64,000 nt of DNA from Saprospiraceae bacterium (GTDB taxonomy: Bacteria > Bacteroidota > Bacteroidia > Chitinophagales > Saprospiraceae). The position numbers and the translations under genes are program-made. Shown piece after piece: positions 42,435 through 50,514 of this stretch; position 1 is the first letter of the stretch; each line of letters opens with the position of its first letter. Where the stretch lies: positions 1 to 64,000 of the forward strand of contig JAIYAP010000073.1 in NCBI GenBank assembly GCA_027488935.1, given 5' to 3'. Under the pieces are notes generated by a model that made no database searches, was not told the origin of the DNA, and saw only the letters and a list, made by a program, of their open reading frames with translations.

Positions 42435-44246
42435 ATGATCAATATCAGAAATGTTGCCATTATTGCCCACGTCGATCACGGTAAGACAACCTTGGTGGAT
42501 AAAATCATTCACACTTCTAAGTTGTTCAAGGAGCACGAACTGACGGGTGATTTGATCATGGACAGCAATGACCTAGAGCGCGAACGCGGTATTACCATCC
42601 TTGCCAAAAACGTTGCGGTTAATTATAAAGGCTTTAAAATCAATGTAATTGATACACCAGGCCACGCAGACTTCGGTGGTGAGGTAGAACGCGTATTGAA
42701 TATGGCCGACGGTGTGTTGTTGCTCGTTGACGCATTTGAAGGCCCAATGCCACAAACACGTTTCGTGTTGCAAAAAGCCCTCGAAATGGGTAAAAAAGCA
42801 GTTGTGGTGATCAATAAAGTGGACAAACCTAACTGTAACCCCGATTGGGCGCACGAACAAGTATTTGACTTGATGTGTTCGCTTGATGCACAAGAAGATC
42901 AACTCGACTTCCCTGTTGTATTTGGTTCGGCTAAAAATGGCTGGATGGGTCACGACTGGAAAACACCAACAGAAGACATCACGGTGTTGCTCGACGATAT
43001 TATCAAGTATATTCCAGAACCAAAGGTTTCTGAAGGTACCCCTCAAATGTTGATTACATCCCTCGACTACTCTAACTATATTGGTCGTATTGCAGTGGGT
43101 CGTTTGAGCCGTGGTACTTTAAAAGCAGGTATGGCGGTTTCCTTGGTGAAAAAAGATGGTAGCATCCAGAAACACCGCCTCAAACAAATCTTCGTATTTG
43201 ATGGCCTGGCCAAAAAAGACGTTGCTGAAGTTGTTGCTGGCGATATTTGTGCAGTAGTGGGTATTGAAGGTTTTGAAATTGGCGATACCGTTGCGGATAA
43301 CGAAAATCCAGAAGGACTCGATCCGATTTCAATCGACGAGCCAACAATGAGCATGTTGTTTACGATCAATGACTCTCCTTTCTTCGGACAGGAAGGCAAA
43401 TTTGTAACCAGCCGCCACGTACGCGAACGTTTGGAAAAAGAGTTGGAAAAGAACCTGGCGATGCGAATGGAAGATACCAACAGCGCAGATTCGTTTATGG
43501 TATTTGGTCGCGGTGTATTGCACCTTGCAGTATTGATCGAAACCATGCGTCGTGAAGGTTACGAAATTCAAATTGGTCAACCCCGCGTTATCACAAAGTT
43601 GGTTGACGGCGTAAAGCACGAACCAATGGAGGAACTCACCATCGACGTTCCAGAAGAAACCAGCGGTAAATGTATCGAATTGGTGACCCGCCGTAAAGGT
43701 GTGATGAAAAGCATGGAGCCTAAAAACGACCGTTTTTTGCTGCGCTTTGAAATCCCATCACGCGGTATCATCGGTTTGCGTTCCAATATCCTGACTTCCA
43801 CCCAAGGTGAAGCGATCATGACCCACCGTTTGTTGGGCTACGAACCATGGCGCGGTGATATCCCGGGTCGTCAAAATGGCTCCCTGATTGTAATGGAAAA
43901 TGGTGCAGCAATTGCCTATTCACTCGATAACCTGCAAGATCGCGGTGTGTTCTTTGTAGAACCAGGCGATGAAGTATATGAAGGAGAAGTAATCGGTGAA
44001 AACAACCGTCCTGGCGACTTGGTGATCAACGTTACAAAAGCAAAGAAACTTACCAATATGCGTGCATCCGGTTCCGATGATAAAACATCGCTTCCGCCAC
44101 CACGCCGTTTCACCCTGGAAGAAGCACTTGAATACATCCAGGAAGATGAGTTGGTAGAGGTGACACCTAAGAATATCCGTCTCCGGAAAATTTATCTTAA
44201 AGAGCTTGATCGCAAAAAACACCAAAAAGAATTCTCTATGGTGTAA
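42435..44246 (+). CDS. typA: Ribosome-associated GTPase TypA/BipA
   Basis: 603 residues; a translation-factor GTPase that binds 70S ribosomes and aids large-subunit assembly under stress. G1 is [10 protein letters not shown], switch II region [16 protein letters not shown], and G4 VINKVDKP. Domains II and III plus the BipA-specific C-terminal domain ([20 protein letters not shown] and [17 protein letters not shown]) are complete. The ATG at 42435 ([12 protein letters not shown]) matches the family; 42402 would add 11 residues. A short terminator starts at the stop codon. Confidence 0.96.
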   Translation: MINIRNVAIIAHVDHGKTTLVDKIIHTSKLFKEHELTGDLIMDSNDLERERGITILAKNVAVNYKGFKINVIDTPGHADFGGEVERVLNMADGVLLLVDAFEGPMPQTRFVLQKALEMGKKAVVVINKVDKPNCNPDWAHEQVFDLMCSLDAQEDQLDFPVVFGSAKNGWMGHDWKTPTEDITVLLDDIIKYIPEPKVSEGTPQMLITSLDYSNYIGRIAVGRLSRGTLKAGMAVSLVKKDGSIQKHRLKQIFVFDGLAKKDVAEVVAGDICAVVGIEGFEIGDTVADNENPEGLDPISIDEPTMSMLFTINDSPFFGQEGKFVTSRHVRERLEKELEKNLAMRMEDTNSADSFMVFGRGVLHLAVLIETMRREGYEIQIGQPRVITKLVDGVKHEPMEELTIDVPEETSGKCIELVTRRKGVMKSMEPKNDRFLLRFEIPSRGIIGLRSNILTSTQGEAIMTHRLLGYEPWRGDIPGRQNGSLIVMENGAAIAYSLDNLQDRGVFFVEPGDEVYEGEVIGENNRPGDLVINVTKAKKLTNMRASGSDDKTSLPPPRRFTLEEALEYIQEDELVEVTPKNIRLRKIYLKELDRKKHQKEFSMV

Positions 44247-44267
44247 ACCAATTTGGTGGTTTTTTTA
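44245..44267 (+). terminator. Terminator overlapping the typA stop codon
   Basis: AAACCA (44245-44250) and TGGTTT (44257-44262) pair around ATTTGG, followed by a T-run to 44267. The stem is short. Confidence 0.6.
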
Positions 44268-44272
44268 TTCTA

Positions 44273-44305
44273 TTGTACATAGTTTGAGAAAGAATTCTAT
44301 TTTTG
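44273..44305 (+). promoter_or_regulatory. queA promoter TTG-N22-TATTTTTG
   Basis: TTG at 44273-44275 and TATTTTTG at 44298-44305 fit the consensus. Initiation near 44309 gives an unusually long leader of about 220 nt. Confidence 0.65.
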
Positions 44306-44527
44306 CACCCATTTTGAGTGCAACAAACTTTTGTGTAATTTGAAAAAACCAGCATTTGGGTGCTGATTAATGCGTTTTTTTGATCAAACACCCATATTTT
44401 GTTTTGAAGTATTACCCAATACCACCATTTTTATCACAAACTGCATGAGTGCGCTCCTGAACGGCCGAACCGGAAAAGTCCAGTTCTGTCTTGCCGAACC
44501 CTTAACACTCATTCATCCAATCGGAAT

Positions 44528-45592
44528 ATGCGTACAAAACTTTCACAGTTCAATTTTAATCTGCCTAAAGAGCTGATCGCCCAATACCCGGCAACCGAAA
44601 GGGATCATAGCCGATTGATGGTGATTAATCGCAAAACAGGTAAGATCGAACACAAGATCTTTAAAGAAATCCTCAGCTATTTCGATGACGGGGATGTTAT
44701 GATCTTCAACAATACGAAAGTATTTCCGGCAAGGCTTTACGGTCAGAAAGAAAAGACAGGCGCTAAAATTGAAGTGTTTCTGTTGCGCGAACTCAACCAC
44801 GACGCCCGTCTTTGGGATGTTTTGGTCGATCCAGCACGTAAAATCCGCGTTGGAAATAAACTTTATTTCGAAGATGAAAATGGAAACGATGCCCTGGTTG
44901 CTGAAGTTGTAGACAATACTACTTCCCGTGGCCGGACGATTCGATTCCTATTTGATGGACAGGAAGAAGATTTCCAACGCGAATTACAACGCCTTGGCAA
45001 TACACCCCTTCCATCTTATATTGAACGGGAACCAGAAGAACTCGACCGCGAACGTTATCAAACCATTTTTGCAAAAGAAATTGGGGCGGTAGCGGCACCA
45101 ACAGCGGGTATGCACTTCAGCCGCGAATTGATGAAACGCCTTGAGTTGAAAGGCATTAACTTCGCAGAATTAACCTTGCATATCGGTTTAGGCACTTTCC
45201 GTACCATTGACGTGGAAGACCTTTCCAAACATAAAATGGAAGCCGAATATTTCCGTATTGGACCAGACGCGGCCCTAACGGTAAATAAAGGACTCCAGGG
45301 TGCCAAAAAAATATGCGCCGTTGGCACTACGGTGATGCGCGCGATCGAAACCGGCGTTTCCGCAGAACACATGCTCAAACCTGTGGAAGGATGGACCAAT
45401 AAATTCATTTATCCGCCATTCGACTTTAGTATTGCCAATAGTATGGTAACCAATTTTCACCTCCCCAAATCGAGCCTTCTGATTATGGTTTCGGCTTTCG
45501 GCGGCTTTGAACTGGTTATGGATGCTTACCACGAGGCAATTAAAGAAAAATATCGCTTCTTCAGCTACGGAGATGCTATGTTGATTCTTTAA
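44528..45592 (+). CDS. queA: S-adenosylmethionine:tRNA ribosyltransferase-isomerase QueA
   Basis: 354 residues; transfers the ribosyl group of SAM to preQ1 in tRNA to make epoxyqueuosine. [25 protein letters not shown] at the start, [27 protein letters not shown] and the ending [11 protein letters not shown] are family signatures, and length is normal. Queuosine genes are otherwise absent from the window. The stop codon merges into an A-run belonging to a terminator on the opposite strand. Confidence 0.96.
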   Translation: MRTKLSQFNFNLPKELIAQYPATERDHSRLMVINRKTGKIEHKIFKEILSYFDDGDVMIFNNTKVFPARLYGQKEKTGAKIEVFLLRELNHDARLWDVLVDPARKIRVGNKLYFEDENGNDALVAEVVDNTTSRGRTIRFLFDGQEEDFQRELQRLGNTPLPSYIEREPEELDRERYQTIFAKEIGAVAAPTAGMHFSRELMKRLELKGINFAELTLHIGLGTFRTIDVEDLSKHKMEAEYFRIGPDAALTVNKGLQGAKKICAVGTTVMRAIETGVSAEHMLKPVEGWTNKFIYPPFDFSIANSMVTNFHLPKSSLLIMVSAFGGFELVMDAYHEAIKEKYRFFSYGDAMLIL

Positions 45593-45640
45593 AAAAAAAT
45601 GTAATTTTTGGATAGACCTTAAACTGTTTATCCAAAAATT
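45591..45640 (-). terminator. Minus-strand terminator downstream of the giant type B gene
   Basis: AATTTTTGGATA (45603-45614) and TATCCAAAAATT (45629-45640) form a 12-bp perfect stem. On the minus strand it is followed by T9 (45599-45591). It is the first terminator met by transcripts from the 45943-49212 gene, which would cross the 45715-45936 gene antisense. On the plus strand the hairpin lacks a good T-run for queA. Confidence 0.6.
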
Positions 45641-45679
45641 GCGTTTTCAAACGACCTGGCGCTTTACTGAACCGCAGTT

Positions 45680-45710
45680 TTGCAAAAACCTTTAACAAAA
45701 CATACCTTTA
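45680..45710 (+). promoter_or_regulatory. Promoter of the DUF2795-like gene
   Basis: TTG (45680-45682), a 20-nt spacer and TACCTTTA (45703-45710). The box ends 4 nt before the ATG at 45715, implying a leaderless mRNA. Confidence 0.6.
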
Positions 45711-45714
45711 TCAT

Positions 45715-45936
45715 ATGTATTGGACGCTCGAACTAGCCTCCCACCTCGAAGAAGCACCCTGGCCTGCTACCAAGGACGAACTAATTGATTACGGCATCCG
45801 CTCAGGCTCGCCACCAGAAGTAATTGACAACCTGGAGGAATTGGAAGATGATGGAGAACTGTATGAAGGCATTGAAGATATCTGGCCAGATTACCCACGC
45901 CACGATGACTTCTTTTTCAATGAAGACGAGTACTAG
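45715..45936 (+). CDS. Small acidic DUF2795-like protein
   Basis: 73 residues, strongly acidic. LELASHLEEAPWPATKDELIDYGIRSGSPPEVIDNLEEL resembles the DUF2795 fold, in which a short helical domain ends with the segment after E/D-rich helices. The tail NEDEY is acidic. It has its own promoter close to the ATG. Its 3' end is only 6 bp from the stop of the convergent giant gene, and its whole length lies under the likely read-through of that gene. Function unknown. Confidence 0.75.
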   Translation: MYWTLELASHLEEAPWPATKDELIDYGIRSGSPPEVIDNLEELEDDGELYEGIEDIWPDYPRHDDFFFNEDEY

Positions 45937-45942
45937 GCACCT

Positions 45943-48900
45943 CTAACGCAGTATTTGCAGGGTGCCTTTTATTACCGGATCGCCATCTCCTAAATCGATC
46001 AAGTAAAAATAGGTACCATCCGGTAAGGATTTGCCATTTAATTGAGCATCCCAGGCACTTGTATTTTGATAGTTGCGCTGTTTGAATACCAAGGCACCCC
46101 AGCGGTTGTACACACTAACTTCATTGTTGGGGTAATCTTCAATTCCAATAATTTTCCAATTATCGTTCAAGTTGTCTCCATTCGGAGATATTCCATTGAA
46201 TACGAATAGCTTGTCACAGTAAATCCGAAGGATTACCTGGGCGATGGATTCCCGCCCCAGGGTGTCACGCAGGGTATAGGTGAAGGTATCTATGCCACAA
46301 TCGCTCGCAGGGAAATACTTGAAGATGCCTTCATTGGCAAAGAAGGTAACCCCTCCTAATTTTGGAGCACGGATGATTTCAACCGTATTTAATCCGGCTT
46401 GATTCGCCAAAATCCCAAAAATAATGTCATTTTCAAGAATGGGCATTGCAATTTCGATGGCCAATGGACGGATATAATGATCCGGGTTGGCAATCAATTC
46501 ACCGATGCCTGGTGGTGTACAGTTTACTTTTACCTTGATTTGTTGCGTACAATTGGTTGCTTTCTCCCGAATCGACAATTGCTGCAAACCTGTATCAATG
46601 GATAATGCAATCAAGTTGCTACAGGTGCTGAATTCTGAAAAGTCTAATGCGCCTTTTTTTATTTCATATTGTAATATTTGAGTAAATGGGATCGTGGTAC
46701 AGAAAGGGAACTGGCCATCACAGGCATCTGCTGAAACCGTGATAAGTCCCGTCGAATCTGGCACATAACTAAAAAAAGACGGGCACCCGGTGCAGGTTAC
46801 CGTAACTTTCAAGGAATCAGAACAGGCTGTTGCAAGGTTGTAAAAACGCAAGCGATGTACGCCATTCATCAGTTGAAGCGTTGTTTTTTGTGCCAAAACC
46901 TTTATTTCAGGTTGCAAGGCATACTGGGTTCCGAGGGTATTTGAAATGGCGATGCCGCCGTAGGAACTCCCAGTAATTCCACCCGTAATATCCCGATTCG
47001 CATTTAAAGACCAATTGCCGCCAATATCTAGTTGATTCATTAGTTGGACCAATCCTTCCAGGTTTTGAAAGGTTCCTGAAAACTGTTGCCCCCCGATTTC
47101 CCAATTTTGTAGCACATAAGGCCCGATTACCGGCCATTGTTCTGCCTTATAAAGGCGAATAGAATCAAAACCGCATGGAATGAAGCTGCCGCTATAATTC
47201 GCTCCATTGTCGAGGATGGCAAAATCATTGATTTGATCGTATGGGATATCAAGACAAAAAGTAGCAGGTACGGTACAGGAATCCGTAACAAGTTGGATGG
47301 TATCGCTTGGGATCAAATCATTCAGGCACCCATTTGCAGGCTGAATGGAAGGCCAATAGCAAATGATGTGACAACGATTTTGTGCCGGGGCATATACGCC
47401 AACACATATTTTATCGACATTATAACCAGTAATGCCCGAAGATTGAAAATTCAGACAGGCGGTTGCCGGATCCACCTGATAATTACCATACTGCCCGAGT
47501 GGCCCATTTAAACCATTGACAGCCACCGGCACTACCGTAAAATTCGTGAAACCGGAAGGGATATTATTTCCACAAAAAGTACCCGAACTAGCTGCAGGAA
47601 GGTCAAAATATACATTTTCAAAAGTTGTAGGAACACTCGTTATCGTAACCAGCACACAATAAGTAAGATCTAAGGCATTGTTAGAAGGCACAGTTTGTCG
47701 GATAAATACAAGGTCTGGTGCCCCTCCTGCAGTACCGTTTGCCGTGTAATTTAAACAGCCGTTGCCCGCCTGCAGGGTCCAGGTGCCTTGGGTAGAATAC
47801 CCCGTCAATTGGCCATTGATTAAGGCATAACTTGCACCATTCAGGCTGACACCGGTGGGCGGCACCGGACAAAAAGCCTGGCTAGTTCCTTTTGCAACAA
47901 AAAGGTGGATGGTGTCAATTTTGGGGTTTGAAGCTGCGATGGTATAGGGTCCAATCTGAAAGGCACAATTTGATTCATCATAAAGGATTGCCTTATACAA
48001 ACCAGCATTTAGATTAACCCGATCTTTGGGATTATCTGTACCGGGTAAGTCAGCCCAATCAATGCGGTAAGCGCCGGTTCCACCCGTAATATTGAGCAAA
48101 ATACTGCCCAACTCCAAGTTTGTTTCTGGTTTAATTACCGGAAGTGGCGACAATGCAAAATTGGCGGGCTGGCCCACAAAAAAGGTTTTTACCGGCAAAT
48201 TGCAACCATCAGCATCGGTGATTTGCAATTCATACAGCCCCCCGGGTAGGATATCAGGCTGAAACTGTCCTCCATTGCCATCAATAATATTAAAGGTAAA
48301 AGGCATGCGAAAATTATCACCAGGCGTCACCTGAAATTCGACAAAACCGGGATTGTTATTGCCTCCTGTAGCATTTCCAGGGCAAGTTCCGGGGTGTGGA
48401 TTAATAGCAAGTGTACCTGAAACATTCAGGTCAGGCAAATTGATGCCAACGCTACGCGTACATTGGGTAGATTGGTCTAAAACGGTAAAGGTATAACTAC
48501 CCGCAGCTAGGTCTTGGTAAATTGGGGTGGTATTGCCGTTGTACAAATAATCACCTGAGCCACCCGCTGCATTTACACCAACCTGTCCAATAGGCTTGCC
48601 ACATTTGGGATACTTTTCCACAAATGTATTCACCACCAAAGGGTTCTTACTAGGCATAATGATTTGTTCGATCCCAAAACAGCCGGTAACCTGGTTGGTA
48701 ATCGTAACGATAAAAGTATCACTCGGGATTTGGCTCAGGGTATTTCCCGTTACCCCATTCATCCAGACATAGGTCAAATTGGCGTTGGGGTCGGCGGGAA
48801 TCAAACTAAGGGTCCCATCTTTAGCGCTACAACTGGCGGTGTCGGTGGGTAAAATATTGACATTAAAATCTGGGCCATCGCTGTTATTGACATAAAAAAA

Positions 48901-49212
48901 CGTGTCTAAAACGCAGGATGGAATACTATCCAGGCTTATTTTAATGTGGTAGAATCCTGCGCCAAGGTTTTCCGCAACATTGTTATCGCTCACATTGGGC
49001 GTCCAAACAAACGTAAATTTGGAAGGATCGATGGGTGTAAACAGGATAATACGGCCATTTACAGCACCGCAGGTTGTATTTTCGATAAAGTAACCACTGC
49101 TCAAAAATTTATTGACAACGGTATCACAATTTATTTGCGCTATTGCAGACAACGGGAGGTGCAAGCAGCAAACAATTAAAACAAAACAGGATTTGAAGCA
49201 AAATTGGCGCAT
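45943..49212 (-). CDS. Giant secreted protein with type B T9SS (gliding-motility) C-terminal domain
   Basis: 1089 residues. The signal peptide ends near LSAIAQ. Repeated SprB-like modules occupy the N half (for example GSGDYLYNGNTTPIYQDLAAGSYTFTVLDQ). Ig-like regions with many Cys follow, then a cadherin-like segment near 905-1000 (DCGIDTFTYTLRD). The last 85 residues are the gliding-motility-associated CTD: VFNGISPNGDNLNDNWKI, then YNRWGALVFKQ and LPDGTYFYLID. Type B domains mark export by T9SS, often with retention on the surface. It is probably an adhesin; no enzymatic motif was found. Confidence 0.9.
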   Translation of the reverse strand: MRQFCFKSCFVLIVCCLHLPLSAIAQINCDTVVNKFLSSGYFIENTTCGAVNGRIILFTPIDPSKFTFVWTPNVSDNNVAENLGAGFYHIKISLDSIPSCVLDTFFYVNNSDGPDFNVNILPTDTASCSAKDGTLSLIPADPNANLTYVWMNGVTGNTLSQIPSDTFIVTITNQVTGCFGIEQIIMPSKNPLVVNTFVEKYPKCGKPIGQVGVNAAGGSGDYLYNGNTTPIYQDLAAGSYTFTVLDQSTQCTRSVGINLPDLNVSGTLAINPHPGTCPGNATGGNNNPGFVEFQVTPGDNFRMPFTFNIIDGNGGQFQPDILPGGLYELQITDADGCNLPVKTFFVGQPANFALSPLPVIKPETNLELGSILLNITGGTGAYRIDWADLPGTDNPKDRVNLNAGLYKAILYDESNCAFQIGPYTIAASNPKIDTIHLFVAKGTSQAFCPVPPTGVSLNGASYALINGQLTGYSTQGTWTLQAGNGCLNYTANGTAGGAPDLVFIRQTVPSNNALDLTYCVLVTITSVPTTFENVYFDLPAASSGTFCGNNIPSGFTNFTVVPVAVNGLNGPLGQYGNYQVDPATACLNFQSSGITGYNVDKICVGVYAPAQNRCHIICYWPSIQPANGCLNDLIPSDTIQLVTDSCTVPATFCLDIPYDQINDFAILDNGANYSGSFIPCGFDSIRLYKAEQWPVIGPYVLQNWEIGGQQFSGTFQNLEGLVQLMNQLDIGGNWSLNANRDITGGITGSSYGGIAISNTLGTQYALQPEIKVLAQKTTLQLMNGVHRLRFYNLATACSDSLKVTVTCTGCPSFFSYVPDSTGLITVSADACDGQFPFCTTIPFTQILQYEIKKGALDFSEFSTCSNLIALSIDTGLQQLSIREKATNCTQQIKVKVNCTPPGIGELIANPDHYIRPLAIEIAMPILENDIIFGILANQAGLNTVEIIRAPKLGGVTFFANEGIFKYFPASDCGIDTFTYTLRDTLGRESIAQVILRIYCDKLFVFNGISPNGDNLNDNWKIIGIEDYPNNEVSVYNRWGALVFKQRNYQNTSAWDAQLNGKSLPDGTYFYLIDLGDGDPVIKGTLQILR

Positions 49213-49563
49213 ATAGTGTCGGTTCGTCAGATTAAATTGAAAATTGGATCACTTGGGGCTTTTCCAGTTTGGGTAGAAACGATCGTTCCGAAAGCAGGAA
49301 CGAAAATAAAATAGAAAAATGTGTACCAAATTTCTTTTTATCGGATTGGCTACCCACTGCAAATTTGATTATTCAGCACAAAAATGGCATTTTAAAAAAC
49401 TGAAAATCAATATGTTAGTATTAAATTTAAAATAATTGTTTGCCGACAAAACGGCCACAATGTATTTCTTTAGGCAGGTACTTGCTGGTACATTTGGACT
49501 GTGAAAGAAAGCACACAACACCAACCACCGCCTAAACAGCACCTGCTTAAAATCCTTACCGCC
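49213..49563. other. 351-bp gene-free divergent region
   Basis: AT-rich region between divergent genes. It contains a small hairpin CGTTCC/GGAACG near 49283-49301 and the -7 box of the Crp/Fnr gene (49489-49496). A weak minus-strand TTG-N18-TATTTTCG is possible for the giant gene. Nothing else is recognisable. Confidence 0.6.
49489..49496 (+). promoter_or_regulatory. -7 box of the Crp/Fnr gene
   Basis: TACATTTG matches the consensus and would start transcription near 49500, leaving about 64 nt before the preferred ATG. Confidence 0.5.
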
Positions 49564-50244
49564 ATGGACATTCAACAAAAGAAAACATTTTTGGCCACTG
49601 TTCCAGTATTTGCGACACTGGGCGCTACTGAAATTGAACTAATTGCCAGCATTGCCTACAATCGCCGATCCCCAAAATTTCAATTTGTTTTTATGCCCGA
49701 CGAGCCTGCGGATTATATGTTTATTTTGATCAAAGGCCGCATAAAAACCGGCACTTTTTCGCAGGATGGCAGGGAGGTAATCAAAGAGATCCTCCATCCA
49801 GGAGCGGTTTTTGGCGACCTCGCTTTGGCTGGGGAGCACATGCGAAGTGATTATGCCCAAGTATTATATGATGAAGCAGAATTTCTGGCCATAAAGGTAG
49901 CGGATTTTCAGCAACTCATGTCGACCAACCAACGATTGTTGTTTGCATGTTTGCAACATATTATGCACCGCTTACAACGGGTAGAGGAACGCTTGGCCAA
50001 ATTGGTTTTGAAAGATGCCCGTGAGCGCATTATAGAATTTTTGGTAGAAACAGCCGATAAAGAAGGGCGTCAAGTTGGGTTTGAAACACTTGTAAAACAT
50101 CATTTAACACAACAAGATATTGCCAATATCACCGGAACCAGTCGTCAAACCGTAACATCTGTTTTTAATGATTTAAGAAAATCTAATCTCATTCATTTTA
50201 ATCGAAATAGCATTCTGATACGGGATGTCGCAAAATTATCCTAG
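49564..50244 (+). CDS. Crp/Fnr family transcriptional regulator
   Basis: 226 residues from the ATG at 49564; an upstream GTG (49501) would add a non-conserved Gln/Pro-rich segment. The cyclic-nucleotide-binding beta roll (about 15-125) includes YMFILIKGRIKTGTFSQDGREVIKEILHPGAVFGDLALAG. The dimer helix (about 125-160) is followed by a winged-helix domain with LTQQDIANITGTSRQTVTSVFNDLRK. The four N-terminal Fe-S cysteines of true Fnr are missing, and the cAMP-contacting Arg/Ser pattern is not intact, so the effector is unknown. It ends in a strong terminator before gyrA. Confidence 0.92.
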   Translation: MDIQQKKTFLATVPVFATLGATEIELIASIAYNRRSPKFQFVFMPDEPADYMFILIKGRIKTGTFSQDGREVIKEILHPGAVFGDLALAGEHMRSDYAQVLYDEAEFLAIKVADFQQLMSTNQRLLFACLQHIMHRLQRVEERLAKLVLKDARERIIEFLVETADKEGRQVGFETLVKHHLTQQDIANITGTSRQTVTSVFNDLRKSNLIHFNRNSILIRDVAKLS

Positions 50245-50292
50245 GTCAAAGTCTCCCATCCGTAAAGTCACTTAAGCGCTACATGCTCCTGC

Positions 50293-50323
50293 AAAAGCCG
50301 TCTCGTTGAGACGGCTTTTCTTG
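50293..50323 (+). terminator. Strong terminator after the Crp/Fnr gene
   Basis: AAAAGCCGTCTC (50293-50304), loop GTT and GAGACGGCTTTT (50308-50319) form a 12-bp perfect stem followed by T-rich DNA. Confidence 0.92.
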
Positions 50324-50352
50324 TTGAAAGTTTTCCACATTTTGCTAATTTA

Positions 50353-50385
50353 TTGGCTTAGAAATCCGTTTTTTTCGTATCTTCG
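50353..50385 (+). promoter_or_regulatory. gyrA: gyrA promoter TTG-N22-TATCTTCG
   Basis: TTG (50353-50355), a 22-nt spacer and TATCTTCG (50378-50385), one base from TAnnTTTG. It yields a leader of about 125 nt containing interleaved inverted repeats. Confidence 0.65.
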
Positions 50386-50396
50386 CGCGCCAAACG

Positions 50397-50499
50397 TGGC
50401 AGACAGCGGACGGTAAACGATTGAATGTAAGTTTATTTTCATTTCGTTTCCTTCATCGAAAATTTTTTAATACCTGTCTGCCATCGATCGTTTACCGTC
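50397..50499 (+). promoter_or_regulatory. Interleaved inverted repeats in the gyrA leader
   Basis: Arm A TGGCAGACAG (50397-50406) complements A' CTGTCTGCCA (50474-50483). Arm B GACGGTAAACGAT (50409-50421) complements B' ATCGTTTACCGTC (50487-50499). The order A-B-A'-B' means the two stems cannot nest, so they are alternatives or a pseudoknot. B' ends 15 nt before the gyrA ATG. Confidence 0.75.
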
Positions 50500-50514
50500 T
50501 TATAGCTATTGTGT

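Noticed and set aside
44306-44527. preQ1 riboswitch or a 68-residue leader ORF (44370-44576) before queA
   Set aside because: No recognisable preQ1 aptamer core; the leader ORF overlaps the queA start in another frame and has no family resemblance.
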